A stretch of DNA of 64,000 nt, taken from positions 41,906,501 through 41,970,500 of the forward strand of contig NW_026947493.1 of NCBI RefSeq assembly GCF_034190915.1, given 5' to 3'. The position numbers and the translations under genes were made by a program. Shown here one piece after another: positions 1 through 11,525 of the stretch (its first letter is position 1; every line of letters starts with the position of its first letter). A model generated the notes under the pieces. That model had not been told where the DNA came from. It did no database searches and was given only the letters and a program-made list of their open reading frames with translations. This DNA is from Cavia porcellus. Lineage: Eukaryota > Chordata > Mammalia > Rodentia > Caviidae.

Positions 1-618
1 TTATAAAGCTCTATTCCAGCCCCACAGTTCAAGATTCTGGTTCCTTGTTACCTCTCCTCTCCTCCCTCCTCCTCCACTTTTCCTATTAAAAACAAGAAGA
101 GAAAAGAAAATAATAAAATGTCTCAAATCCAGCTACTAGGAGAAATTGCCAAGGTTTAAAAAGATGAAATATAAACAGAATAATACTTCCCCAGCACTTC
201 CTTACAACTTTGGTATATCCTTATATCATTCTTTATGTTCTTAGTCATCTTTAAGAAACAACTAACATACTAGGATGGACAAACTACATTAACTCACTGT
301 TCACTGTCATTGTCAAAAATTGGCTATCAACAATAACTAATAGACATTGGGGATGGAGTGTTGTAAACACTGTTCTCAATTCTGTAGATATACTGATCCA
401 TTGTATCATCAGATGCCACCATTAAGTAGAACTTATGCCTACCCCCCTTATCCTACATATGGAGAAACTGCATCATGGTGACATCATTTACCTTCCTAGT
501 GGCAGCCTAGGATACAAAGCAAAAGAGTTCACCATCTTCCATGTGTATTTCAGTTTTCCGTCTAACACAGAGTTTCCCCCAAAATAATTCGTGAACAATT
601 TTCAAAGTTGAAAATTAC
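1..618. other. Unassigned AT-rich sequence with a possible MIR/L2-like scrap
   Basis: I see no coding exon here. The stretch around 450-525 ('gagaaactgc' followed by a degraded 'aggtcacacagctagtaag'-like run) vaguely recalls the core of MIR or L2 elements, but it is too diverged to call firmly. Nothing else is recognisable. Confidence 0.3.
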
Positions 619-619
619 T

Positions 620-838
620 CATATATCTGTAAAATGATATTTAGATTCACTTTTCTTCAGTGATTTAGAAAACATGTTAGTACTTCGTAGGATTTCAGGA
701 TCAATAATGATAACATGAAGATAATAATAATACAACACACTTTTAAAAGAATTGAAGAAACTTAAATGAAATGTTTCAGCAGGGCCTGGCCAATAGCATG
801 TATTCAATAAGTGGTAGTTATTGTTATAGCAATTTAAC
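620..838 (+). repeat. MIR-family SINE relic
   Basis: The left part has 'tctgtaaaatgatatt', matching the MIR 'CATCTGTAAAATGG' segment. The right part has 'cagggcctggccaatag' and 'tattcaataagtggtagtta', matching the MIR end 'GTGCCTGGCACATAGTA...TCAATAAATG'. MIR is an inactive tRNA-derived SINE common to mammals. The copy is heavily diverged, as expected for its age. Confidence 0.55.
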
Positions 839-1184
839 ATTTACAAGAATATTTTGTAATTATAGAAATTACAATTTGAAGAATTCCTGATTCTTTCTTC
901 TAAGAATGTTGCACAATACAATTATACCTCCCTTAAAATAAATCCTAAAAGTTTGATATACATTGGAATTTTTATTAAAGAAGTCACACTTTCATAATGG
1001 AAAAAATTTTCATTCACAGATATCTTATTGTCTTCATGTCAAACCAAATTTAACTATCGATGGCTGGTAAAATTCACCTCCTCAGGGCTACAGCCACATA
1101 TCTCTGTCAAAACATTTATTATTCATCAAATATGCTACTGCTTTAAAGATTCAGGTATTTATTGTGAAATTTCTATGTTGTGTC

Positions 1185-1277
1185 TTTTGTTTTGTTTTGG
1201 TATCAAGGGTCAAACTCACAACCTCATGCTTACCAGGCAACTGCTTGAGACACTGAGCTAAATAAATCCCCGGCTCC
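1185..1277 (-). repeat. ID-type tRNA-derived SINE
   Basis: The reverse complement begins GGAGCCGGGGATTTATTTAG and carries the A-box-like and B-box-like segments ('ctcagtgtc', 'gtgagtttgaccc') of rodent ID SINEs. The T-rich run at 1,185-1,199 is the antisense of its A-rich tail. It is diverged from the best copy at 49,060. Confidence 0.75.
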
Positions 1278-1547
1278 AGATGTTTATTGAGCCTTCAATT
1301 CTTTTGCAAAGTGAATAATCATGTTGATTTTGAAGCTTAAAATTTTTACTTCTGAATTTCCTCCTACTCAGGAAAGGGAAAGGTGCTAGGTGGTACCAGT
1401 GAGCTCTCCTTTCCCCCTGCTATTAGGCTGGTTGGGGTAGAGCACAGGGGTTTCTAGGTAGAATGGCAAAAGGAAGACACTACTATAAGAGAAATACATT
1501 CTTCTGCATCTCTCTTAACAAGCTGTGTCCCGTTTCTTGGTGTGACA

Positions 1548-1925
1548 ATTAGTCTTGATTGCCAACTTGACTGGATTAAGAGACTCCTGCAGAAGTGATT
1601 AGACTTAGGGCACTAACCTCACCGGGGCTAAGCCTTCGGTGAGTTCATAGCACAAGGACTGTTCGAGGCAGGCCTACTTGGAGGAAGTGGCTCCAGGGGC
1701 ATGACCTCGGGAACTGTATCTGACCTCTGGCCTCCCTGAGCCACTCTTGCTCTCTCTGCTCTCTGGGTGCCATGAGGTAAGCCGCTTTCCTCTGTCATGC
1801 TTTTCCACCACGTGTTCTTGCCTTGAAACCAAGTGACTATGGACTGTAACTGTGACCCTAATTAAACCTCTTTTCCTTTTAAACTGTGCTTGGAAGTGTC
1901 ACAGTGATGAGAAGCTAATACGCTA
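1548..1925 (+). mobile_element. MLT1/MaLR-like LTR
   Basis: The 3' half has the typical order 'actgtaactgtgaccc', 'taattaaacctcttttcc', 'cacagtgatgagaagct', 'aatac', as in the ends of ERVL-MaLR LTRs (THE1/MST/MLT1 group). No internal retroviral sequence is attached, so it is a solo LTR or fragment. The superfamily is recognised by sequence memory; the subfamily is not assigned. Confidence 0.5.
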
Positions 1926-2034
1926 GGAGACGGACACCACAAAAATGAAGACCCACACACACACCAAATATAAGTTCTAGATTGTCCTATTTCCTAGAGG
2001 AAAAAAAAGAACATATTAAAGCTTAACCGAAGAA

Positions 2035-2335
2035 GAGCCCAAATGCCCCCCCAGCGCCTAGCGACCACCTACCCCGGGGTCTGACCTTCCTCGACCCCAT
2101 TCTCCGTGTCCTCAGCTCGGCCACTGCTCAGCGATTCACTCACCTTCCCACTGACTCCAGGGCAGAACCGCTGGGCTGGGTCCAGGCCGCAGAGAGAGGC
2201 CTGACCACAGGCTGAATTGGAACTGCGCGCCTCCTCAGCCTCCTGTCAGAGCAGCGCTGACCACGAGGCCCCGCCCCCTCACTCTGCGCCTGCGCACTCG
2301 GAAGGGGTGGGGGCGTGGGGCTCGCTGCCTCAGAA
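2035..2335 (-). promoter_or_regulatory. CpG-rich block, candidate promoter with a first-exon splice donor on the minus strand
   Basis: This is the only compact CpG-dense block not explained by a repeat. It holds an NRF1-like site at 2,285-2,296 (TGCGCCTGCGCA, one mismatch from the classical palindrome) and an SP1-type GC box at 2,269-2,278 (CCCCGCCCCC). On the minus strand a strong U2 donor, GAAG|GTGAGT, lies at 2,147-2,138, about 140 bp downstream of the NRF1-like site. That is the layout of a TATA-less promoter with a short non-coding first exon ending at 2,144. The intron would run leftwards out of the window. No coding sequence can be attached, and it could also be a decayed promoter or a retrocopy's 5' end. 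An L1 lies directly on its right. Confidence 0.45.
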
Positions 2336-2344
2336 TGTCTTTTT

Positions 2345-3401
2345 GGATTATCGAGTTAAGTAGAATGGAAAGCAACACACAGTGGGAAAAAATATAGCCA
2401 ATTTTCCTTCAGATAAAGGACTTCTATCTACAACAAAATGCAAAGATCCAATCCAAAAATGGTCATCTGAGGTGAATATACACTTCCAGAGGAAGAAATA
2501 CAAATAGCAAATAAATATATGAAAAAACGTTCAATAGCACTGGTCACTCAAGAAATGAAAACAAAAGAATATTAAAAGTCCATCTCACCCCAGAAACAAT
2601 GAATATCATCAAGAAATAAACCAATATCAAATGCTAAAGGGGTTGTGGGAAGTGTAAAATGTTACAAACTTCTCCACTGCTGATAGGAGTGGTAAAACCA
2701 CTATGGAAATCAGTGTGGAGATTCCTCAGAAGGCTAAGATTACAGATCTCATTTGACCCAGCTATTCCCCTTCTAGGTGTCTTATCACAAGAATTAAAAA
2801 CATACCACAGTAATACATGTACACTCATGTTTATAGCAGCAGTATTTGTAATAGCTAAATACTGGAAACACTCCAAGTGCCCATCAACTGAGAAATGGAT
2901 AATGATGTCATATTTTATACAGTGGAGTACTACTCAGCTATGTAGAAGGGTAAACTCCAAACTTTTGTAGGTAATTGGGTGCAACTTGAGCCCATACTCA
3001 TAAGTGGAATAAAACACTCACATGTAAAAACTTTTTATTACATCCCTAGTGTGAGAAACTGAAAAAGTTTAAACTGAAACTCTAAAATGTATAGTGGATA
3101 TTGTGAAATGGGAAGAAATTGTTCAGAATTAGAAAGGAACTAGAATGAGGGAAAACATTGGATGGAAGAGAAAATGGAAAAAATAGTGCAAGTCAGTTAT
3201 ACTATTAGTGTCTATTTTAGTGAAAAAGAAGGTTTGTGCTAATAACTGAGCACTTTTAATACATTTTGTACTCTCAATAATTAAAGATAATAATATGCAA
3301 TGTATTAAGTATTGTTTTTCTTCTATTAATTTGTTATACAATTTTGTTTTACCTTTTTTCCATAACAATAAAGCCATATAATTTCCTAGAAAAAAAAAAA
3401 A
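2345..3401 (+). mobile_element. L1, 5'-truncated: ORF2 C-terminus and 3'UTR
   Basis: Translations in several frames match the end of L1 ORF2, notably residues 'LLIGVVKPLWKSVWRFLRRL' and 'ISFDPAIPLLGV' around 2,680-2,790, then the 'STTQL' region before the 3'UTR. The UTR contains 'agataataatatgcaatgta', a motif shared with other L1 tails in the window, and ends in an A-run at 3,390-3,401. Many stops and frameshifts make it a dead copy. Confidence 0.8.
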
Positions 3402-3705
3402 GAAGTGCCCAGCTACAAGTCCCTAACTTTGACTCTTCCCCCTACATCCCAGGGTGCTCAGCTTGTGAGGTTGATGATAAGACTTTGAGATGTGCCTTTG
3501 TATGGGTGATGGCAACCCAAGCCCAGGGTGCACACAAAATATAACCAATGGTGAATAAATCAAATGCTAACCTCCATATATTAGGAGCATTTTCAATTCC
3601 TTTTTTGTATACAGTAATTTATGCAACAGGTACAACTCAATGCATTTTACACAGTTCTACATTCATTGAGCCACACTGAGACCAAGTTACAAGACAGTTC
3701 CCATA
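3402..3705. other. Unassigned sequence between two L1 insertions
   Basis: No gene or named repeat is recognised. The right end (about 3,706-3,722) serves as the left target duplication of the next L1. Confidence 0.3.
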
Positions 3706-3720
3706 TTCCAATATTACTTT

Positions 3721-4850
3721 TATTTTTTTAATTTATTTTAGAGAAAAAAAAACACAGAAAAGAAAAACAAAAAGCAAGAGACAAACAAACAACAATAGGC
3801 CCAAAACAATAACAGTACAGGTTTTCAAAAAAGGTGATAGAAATTTAACAAAGGCTGTAGTATTGCACATTGTTACCTTCAAAGGAGTTGTTTAGATTAT
3901 CGGATATAGGCATGTAAAATTGATCTAATCATATGAGTATTAACAGTTTTTCTTCAAAAACTAATACAATTAATAGTATAGTCATTTTAGCTCTCTTATT
4001 ATACCTATTTATATACAAATTTATGTCTTTTTTCTTTCCCCTTCCTTCTTTCTTCCTTTCCCTTTCCCAGGTACATTTCTTCTTCAAGCAGTGTCTTACC
4101 CATACACAATATTTATTATAGATTTTGGATCATATTTGCTTTTTCAGTTTCTTACAATAGGGAGACTATGATATTTACACATGTGAGTTTGCTTTATCTC
4201 ACTTGTGAGTATGGTCTCAAGTCACATCCACTTACTTACAAAGCCTTAATGCAATCTTTCTTTAGAGCTATATAGTATTCCATTTTATAAAAATACCACA
4301 TCTTTTTTATCTACTCCTCAGTTGATGAGTACTTGTGTTGATCTCAAGATTTGGCTTTTACAAATTACACTGCTATAAACATGGGTGCTTATATATCACT
4401 GTGGTATGATGTTTTCAATTCTTCTGGGAAAATGCCCAGAAGTGGATAGCTGGGTTGAATGAAACTTCTAATTCTAGCTTTTGAGAAACCTTCACACTTA
4501 TTTCCACAGTGACTGCACCAGCTTATGTTCCTACCAACAGTGGAGAAGAGTACTTTTTTCCCCACAGCCCCTCCAACATTTGGTATTGGTTGATTTCTTG
4601 ATCTTGGCCATTCTTTCTGGAGTGAGATGGAATCTCAGTGTTGTTTTAATTTACATCTCTTGAATGACCAACGATGCTGAACATTTTTTCATACGTTCAT
4701 TTGCCATTTGTATTTCTTCATCTGAGAAATGCATACTCATCTCAGATGCCCATTTTTGGATAAGGACTTTGAATTTTGTGCTGATATTTTCTAAATTCTT
4801 CATATATTCTAGTTAGAAGTCCTTTGAGATAGCTGGCTAGGGTATTTTCC
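3721..4850 (-). mobile_element. L1, 5'-truncated, antisense: 3'UTR and ORF2 C-terminus
   Basis: The T-rich start near 3,724 is the antisense poly(A). The pyrimidine-rich block 4,027-4,070 is the antisense of the L1 polypurine tract. From about 4,190 the sequence is antisense ORF2 C-terminus ('aaaataccacatctttttta', 'ggagtgagatggaatctcag'). It ends near 4,850. An imperfect target duplication is visible: TTCCAATATTACTTTTA at the left (from 3,706) and TTCCAATACACTTTTA at the right (from 4,847). Confidence 0.8.
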
Positions 4851-4904
4851 AATACACTTTTAAATTATTTTAAAATTTTATCTAAAGAAAATTCTATTAC
4901 ACAC

Positions 4905-5260
4905 AGATTCATAGACTGAATCACCAAAATGATTGTATTAAGAGGTAGCACCTTTAACAGATGATTAAGTCATAAAGTCAGAGCTTCCATGGATGAAATC
5001 AGGGCCTTTATGAAAAAGAGATAAGGAGTGGATTCATCCCCTTTTGTCTTAAACACCAAGTGCAGACATAGCATTTGCCCTTCAGTCATGAGAGCATGCA
5101 GAAAGAGGGCTCTTACCAGACACAAAACGTTAGCACCTTGATCTTGGACTTCTAAGTCTCCAGAACTATGAGAAAATAAATTCCTGTTCCTTGTAAAGTA
5201 TCTGACCTCAGGAATTTTGTTGTAGCAGAGCAATTGCAGTAAGAAAGTTAGAGGGTAGAA
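4905..5260 (+). mobile_element. MLT1/MaLR-like LTR
   Basis: The order 'attaagaggtagcacctt', 'caccttgatcttggactt', 'agtctccagaactatgag', 'aaataaattcctgttcc' is a well-known mammalian LTR signature, including the AATAAA signal near 5,177. No target duplication was resolved. Confidence 0.55.
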
Positions 5261-6355
5261 ATGATATCCATACTTTCAACAGTGAGCTGGAGAGAGCACT
5301 AGAGGGTGAGAGTAAATGATTCAGGCTGGTCGAGTGGAGAGGCTGAAAGTACACTCCTGGGCGCATCTGACATTCACCAAGGCACACCTCCTTAGCTCAC
5401 AGTTTCTCCTTGTATTATGTGAGTAAACATCATGTATGTAGGTGAAGTGCATGGTAATTGAGTTAACACACATAAAGACTCACAAGATGCAGAGTGGGAA
5501 CATAATATGTAAAAATTTAATAAAGGATAGATTAAGAATCAATCATTTCAATATTCAGCTGATGTACAATGAGTTGGACCAAAAGATCTCCCTATTTTGA
5601 GCTACTAGGCTTTACTGCAATAATGCCTTCAAGGATAGACAGATAATGTTTTCATTTCCACGATTTTAATTTAGATGTTGAAAGAAACTGTTTTTTATTT
5701 AAACTGCTCTATCAGGATGAAATCTTATTTTAAAAGCAATTGTTAAGAATTCTGAGAGAATAAACATAGTCGGTGATCAAAGAAGCTGCTGTAATCAGCG
5801 TGAATGTTCTGAAATCAAGCTATTTATTTTTCAGAGCTTTCCATTTTTTGAAGCCTAAAATGTTTTAATTCTATCCACCAAGCAATTAATATGTTCCACT
5901 AAACAAATAAGAGCTGGGAAATTAAATTAACACCTTTCAAGAGTGATATATCAGCCCAGAATTCTACAGAATGGTTTATGACCCTTCCATCTAATTTAAT
6001 GGATAAATTCTAAGCATTTAAATGCCCTAGCATGGCTTGAATTTTTTCAGAAACTAAAAAATATATAATTCCTATAAAGAATAAATTCTCAGTACAAAAA
6101 AAAATCAACTATAAAGGAAATTCTTCTTTCAAACCCTCTACCTTAATGCAAAACTAGACTCAAATTCTCTTTATTATTCCAATTTGATTTACTCAGAAAG
6201 ATGTTTTGTGTAAACAACTGAGAGGCAATATAAATACTATACCTCTTTCCAGCCTCCTGTGACTAAACAAAGTTTTCTAAGTCTGGAAACCTCTCAGACT
6301 AGACCACTGCTGCCTGCTCTTCAGTTTAGGTCAACTGCTTGGCCTTTCTTCCCAC
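5261..6355. other. Unassigned AT-rich sequence, apparently free of repeats
   Basis: About 1.1 kb with no SINE, LINE or LTR signature and no plausible ORF. It has many TAAT-type and AATTA motifs. Because it lacks mobile-element sequence in a window full of it, it is a candidate for older single-copy DNA. Confidence 0.3.
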
Positions 6356-6359
6356 TTGA

Positions 6360-6712
6360 TCTGTTGTGGTTTGTGTTCCTGTGACCACGCCCTGAGCCTC
6401 CTGCAATCATAGATGCAACCAAATCTAGAGTTTGTGATTGGCCTGTTGTCTAGTGCTCGGATTGGTGGTATGAGTGCTACACCTGCCTAGGGGTGGAGCC
6501 GGGATATCATGTATTGGTGGGAAAAGGGGTGTCTCTTGCTCTTGCAGGTTTGCACATGCTGCTTGCAGCCAACCATAAATGGCAGCCTGCCATGCCACCC
6601 CTGCTGCTTGGAGCCAGCTGAGTATGGACTGAAACCTCCAACCTGTAAGAAATAAACTTTCCTTTCCCTAACTCTGGGCGTCAGGTATTTTGTCTCAGTG
6701 AGAGAGAAAAAT
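6360..6712 (+). mobile_element. MLT1/MaLR-like LTR
   Basis: It begins 'tgttgtggtttgtg', resembling the TGATATGGTTTGG start of MaLR LTRs. It ends with 'gagccagctgagtatggact', 'gaaacctcc', 'aagaaataaac' and 'caggtattttgtctcagtga'. The copy at 63,695-64,000 is clearly the same subfamily ('ggatatgatgtaagg' against 'ggatatcatgtattgg'). Confidence 0.55.
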
Positions 6713-6869
6713 AAGACAAGGTCCAAGAGCAAATCCTGGTTCAAACATCCAGCCACCCCTCCCCCATGTGGACATAGTGTTTCTCCCACTTACCCCCTCC
6801 CTCTTCCTGGAGTAGGTTATTTGGAAAACAAGCAAGGAGAACTTCTTTTTAGTCCACCAAAACTCTCTC

Positions 6870-7160
6870 CAATAGTCATTTTTTATTGTTTTAATTTTAT
6901 TGGTACATTTTAAACACATGTAATGATAACATTCATCACAGGGATTTTGGACCTGTACACCATAGATCTTGCTTCTTTTTTTCCCCCAGTCTCCTCTCCT
7001 TTCAACTTCTCATTTACAAAAGCTTAGTTTTCATTTTTTCCTTTTATTTTCTTTTTTTATCCCTCTCTGTTCCTTCCTTTCCCTCTACTGTCTCTTCTGT
7101 TCCCCTTCCCATTAGAATATTTTTCCCATTTCTCAATATCTATTATACCTTTTAGTCCTC
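6870..7160 (-). mobile_element. L1 3'UTR fragment, antisense, with pyrimidine-rich tract
   Basis: The sequence 'ttttattggtacattttaaa' followed by 'tgataacattcatcac' also occurs, diverged, at 14,260, 38,905 and 63,330, in each case leading into antisense L1. The C/T-rich block 6,970-7,135 is the antisense of an L1 polypurine tract. Confidence 0.5.
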
Positions 7161-7289
7161 ATTTACAAAAATAGATCCAAAATTTATTATCTTTAGATAT
7201 ATCACTCTAATAGATCCAGAAACTACTGTCTTGAAGCGACTCATTTTGCAATGGGGCTGAGAAAGTTTTCTAACAAAACAAATTAATAT

Positions 7290-7290
7290 A

Positions 7291-7334
<44 letters not shown>
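7290..7334. repeat. (TG)n(TA)n microsatellite
   Basis: About ten TG dinucleotides run directly into about twelve TA dinucleotides. It may form slipped or cruciform DNA. Confidence 0.95.
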
Positions 7335-7342
<8 letters not shown>

Positions 7343-8109
7343 ACATACATTGCTATTTAACAATACTACAACATTTTCACAACATGTCATCATATGATAA
7401 GAAGTGGAACAATATCTCTTCCATTAAATAACTATGCAAACAAATGTTAAAAGCAAGAAAGATATAGTCTACTACCAACATCTACCACTAATTTAACATT
7501 TGTATGGTACTTTGTATTTTTATGTAATCATCTAAACAGTTCAATCATGAATATACCATTGTTTATTTACCAGTGAAAAACCATGGTTTAGAAAACTCGA
7601 GACTGCCAGTGACAACTCAGTAAAGGGAGGAGCTGGAACCTAAATAAAATGCATTTGCCTTGAAACACTATTTCTCCAGACTCTGACCTCTTGTGTTCCC
7701 AGCAGGTGACAAAGTTATCTACTTGGAGACTGGTATTTCAATAAACTACATTGATACAAACTTGCCTGTCAGCTCTACAAAAGAAAACAAACTAAATATT
7801 TAAACGCAAATATGGAAGTGGTTTCAGCTAGAACCCAACATTGGAAACTATAAAGATATTAAAATCTATGCTCCTCTTGTCAACAAAGTAGAACTCATAG
7901 ATATGAAACCAATTAACATAAAATGTGAGATTCTGACCATTTGCTGAAATACCTGTAACACCAGTGCTTATGTTCAAATCAAGATAGAAGTATGTGAGTA
8001 ACAAAAGGTGGAAAGTTACTCACAACAAAAGGTGGCCTGCCCTATGTTAAGCCATACTAAATTATGCATTTTTATGTGTGAATATGTGTGTATGTACTTC
8101 CATGTAACT
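7335..8109. other. Unassigned sequence with a possible MIR/L2-like scrap
   Basis: No gene is seen. The part 7,560-7,645 ('ccagtgaaaaaccatggttt' through 'gggaggagctggaacc') loosely recalls the conserved block of MIR or L2. Otherwise nothing is recognised. Confidence 0.3.
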
Positions 8110-8290
8110 GTATAACCATTTGCTATTGCTATAACTGAGTGCAGTACCACAGATTGAGTAACTTACAAATAAAAAAGATTTATCAATTAACTGTTTCAGT
8201 GCCTGGGAAGCCCAAAAGCATGGTGCCAATGTCTGGTGAGGGTCTCTTTGCTCTATGAAAACATACATGGTAGAGGACATCACAGGAACA
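8110..8290 (-). mobile_element. MLT1/MaLR-like LTR fragment, antisense
   Basis: It reads 'gctattgctataactgag', 'accacagattgagtaact', 'gcctgggaagcccaaaagca', 'tctggtgagggtctctttgc', the antisense end of a common mammalian LTR type. Confidence 0.45.
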
Positions 8291-8469
8291 AGTATGCTAG
8301 CTTGTGTTTCTTTTCCATGTTTTTATAAATAGATTTTTTCACCCTGCTGCTACTAATAGAATATTTTGGAGAATTTTAGTTTTCAAATTAAACTGCTTGA
8401 TTTATCCTTTTATCCTTCATTTATCTCTTTATTACACATTTACTTAACTATGTGGACAGTTTATTATTT

Positions 8470-9263
8470 ATTTTTAATTTTATTTAAAGAAAGACTAAAC
8501 AAAACAGAAAATGGGTAGAAATAATACATACATTCAAAGAAAAAATAAGCAGTAAGAAATCACTAGTGATGTTTACATACTGTCCTCTTACAAATAGTTG
8601 TTCAATATACAAAAGTGGAACATATAAAGTGGGAATTCAAACAGCGAGACTGTAAACATTCTGTTAAACTATCCAACAAAAACTTAGTAATATAGTTATC
8701 AATCCTATACACTTAAACATACATACAGTTATCCATATGTTCAATTATGGTGAGATTAAACAAACGAAAGCAGGCTAAAATCATTCTGAACAAAGAATAA
8801 TAATATTGCTGGATTTCACATCAAGATACTATGAGATCCGCACAGGGTACTGTAGTGTCTTTTTTACTTTTTTTTATTTAAAGAAAAATTAAACAAAACA
8901 GAAAACGGGTAGAAACAATACATACTTTCAAAGAAAAAAATAAACAATAAGAAATCACTAGTTGATTTTTACAGATAGTCCTCTTACAAATAGTTTTTCA
9001 AGATACTAAAGTGGAGCATATAAAGTGGAGATTAAAACAATGAGACTGCAACCAGTTCTGTTCAACTATCCAACAAAAACTTAGAAATACGGTTATCAGT
9101 CCTATACACTTAAACATACATGCAGCTCCATATCTTCAAATATGTTGAGAATGAACAAACCCAAGCAGGCTATTACACTCTGAACAAAAATAATACTATT
9201 GCTGGGTTTCACATTATGGCACTCCAGGATCAGCACTGGGTACTTTAGTGTCTCCTTTTCTTC
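8470..9263 (-). repeat. Tandem duplication (~390 bp x 2) of the half-L1 3' terminus
   Basis: 8,470-8,866 and 8,868-9,263 align along their whole length. Shared landmarks include 'cttacaaatag', 'ctatccaacaaaaacttag', 'cctatacacttaaacataca' and 'agtgtct' at the end of each. The copies differ at many positions, so the duplication is old or arose from two tail insertions. Confidence 0.85.
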
Positions 9264-9734
9264 AAAGTATTTGTTCATCATGTTTCATAAGATCAGTTCT
9301 AATAAACTGTTTATAGGTTCTACACATGCATGAGTCTTAACACGTATTTCTATCCTTTCTATATTAGGGGGAGAAACAAAACAAAGCAAGACAAAACAAA
9401 ACATATTCCTATAAACACATGAAATGGAAAAGACATATAAGACCATTGTACAAGGAGTTCTACCATAGTTCCTGTGTTGTCTCTTGTTATTTTCAATAGG
9501 ATTGGCTATATCATCAGACATAGTATAATTGAATATATCAGTATATAACAGTATTAGTAAAAACACAACTTTGTATATAGTATAAAACTTGAAAAACAGG
9601 CAGTAATCAAACCAGAATGTGTATCGTAGAGTCTTGTCATCTTCAGTGTAGTTGTCTATACTCTCTCAGACTTGATACTATCAATCATATCAGTTTTGAA
9701 TAAAATCTTCTCTGCCTCATTTCTGTTATGCTCT

Positions 9735-10850
9735 TTTTTTGCCATCAGTTGTCTGCTTATCTTCATTCTGTTTTCTGCTACATTCATTGAGGCCTCTTTG
9801 CCACTGTTCCTGGAGTCCTAGTACTTTTCTCTCTTTCTAGAATGCCCTGCAGTGTTCTCTATAGAGTTGGGTTGGTAGTCGCAAATTACCCAAGTTCCTC
9901 TTTGTCTTGGAAGCATCTTGTTTCTCCATTAATTTCTAGAGACAGTTTATCAGGGTATATCAGTCTGGGTTGGAGGTTATTTTCTTTCAGGGCTTGGAAT
10001 ATTTCCCTTCAGGCTCTTCTTGACTTGATGGTTTGTGTCGAGAAGTCTGCCATTATTCTGATGGTCCTTCCTTTATAGGTTATCTGTTTCTTGTCTCTAA
10101 CAGCTTTTAATTTTCTGTTCTTATACTAAATATCTGGAATCTTGATTATTATATGCCTGGGTGTGGCTCTGTTTTGGCTGTAGGTGGCTGGAGTTCTGTA
10201 TGCTTCATAAATCAGAATATCATTTCCTTTTCCTATGTTTGGGAAGTTTTCCTTAGTTATTTCTATGAATAGCCTTTGTAGTTCCTTTGTTTGTACCCCT
10301 GCTTCTTCATTCACATTCTTTATTCTCAACTTATAGATCCTCTTGTCATCTTCTAGTCTTTGTATTGTTACTTCTTGTTTCTTTGTTATTTTTAAAAAGT
10401 TTTCCCTTTCATAATCCCACATTGCAAAACTGTCCTCCAGTTTGGATAGTCTATCCTTAGTTTCTTTCAAGCAGATTTGCCATCTTTCCACAGAGTTTTT
10501 AATTTCCTGGTAATCTCTTTGAGACCCCTTCATGTATTCTATGTTTTGTTTATATTCTTCATCAAATGGTTCTCTCCTTTGTTTGAGTTCCTCCCTTCTT
10601 CTGTCTGTGTCTTCTTGAGGAGTACTTAGCATCTTTTTTAATCAATCTTCTTATATCTTGCTTTACTTGGCTAAATATTTCCCTTTTGAACTCGTCTATG
10701 AGGTCCCAAAGATATCTTTTTATTTCCACTGGTGCCGTGTCTGATATTGCATGTTTGCTGTCCTCATTGTCCTTTGTATTTCCCTATCCTGGGTCAATGT
10801 TCTCAGGATTGGGACCTAGGGACTTTTTGTTGTTGCTTCCTCTTCCCATC
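9735..10850 (-). pseudogene. L1-type ORF1 relic (RNA-binding protein of the half-L1)
   Basis: The start ATG is at 10,850-10,848 on the minus strand. The longest uninterrupted part is 10,632-10,126 (168 residues): an acidic/basic coiled coil (for example 'KETKDRLSKLED') followed by the beginning of the RRM-like domain ('EAYRTPATYSQNRATPRHII'). A stop at 10,126 interrupts the RRM segment, and the C-terminal domain continues in another frame to about 9,735. In L1, ORF1p is a trimeric nucleic-acid chaperone that coats the element RNA. This copy is broken, with at least one stop in the N-terminal part as well. Confidence 0.75.
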
Positions 10851-11525
10851 TTTTTTGTTTCTTCCAGTAGGTCCCAGTTTCTTTCTTTGTTGCTTACAAT
10901 TCTTCTGAAGCACTCTGGCTAGGTGACCCTTCCCACTGTAGTGTATTAGTGAATTGCAAACAGGGGCAGCATATGCTGGCCCCTCCACTCCAGGTCAGTC
11001 AATCTGCTGAGGCCTTCACTGTGTTAGTGTGCACCACCGCCGTAGGGAATTGATTTCGGATAACCTACTGGGTCTCAGCCAGTTTGCGTGACCCAGGCCA
11101 ACCTCACTCCACCAATCCTGTTCAGGAAGGGAACAACTGACTAAAGTCACTGCTGTTCCTTGTTCTTGCCAGTCTTGCACAGTCCCAGAATATCGTCTGT
11201 TGAAGCCCCTTTTTCTGTGGAATGGTTTTATTCCCGTCATTCACCACAGGTCAATGCAGGTTCCCTGACAGCTCAACTCACCATTCGACTTGCCAACCCT
11301 CAACCTCAGTGTGACTATGTTTCTAGCGAGTCAAGGCAGAGGATTTCAGACGGCTCGGTAAGTTGCTGCACAAGTTCAGGCACTGTAGCGGGAGCACTGA
11401 ACCTTTAGCTGTTCAAGCAGTAGCACCGGGACTGTATTTTGATTGCTGTATTATGTTGAATTATGTTGACTATCTCAGGGAGCCTCTGTAGCCAGCTGTT
11501 ATCTATCCACCATCTTTGCTCCAAA

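Larger units (their letters stand above)
8462..11525 (-). mobile_element. Half-L1 (HAL1-like) element: 5'UTR, ORF1 and 3'UTR, no ORF2
   Basis: Read on the minus strand, it starts near 11,522 with 'gcaaagatggtggatagata', containing a YY1-like AAGATGG as at other L1 5' ends. A GC-richer 5'UTR follows (11,520-10,860), then an ORF1 relic (10,850-9,735), then directly 3'UTR sequence ending in an A-rich tail near 8,462. No endonuclease or reverse-transcriptase similarity is found between ORF1 and the 3'UTR. The last ~380 bp matches the tails of the full L1 at 48,598 and the tail fragments at 54,402 and 62,277. HAL1 elements, ORF1-only L1 relatives, are known in mammals; assignment to that class is inference. 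An internal deletion of a full L1 is the alternative. Confidence 0.65.

Noticed and set aside
10686..11408. Plus-strand ORFs over the half-L1
   Set aside because: Antisense shadows of the ORF1 N-terminus and the GC-rich 5'UTR.
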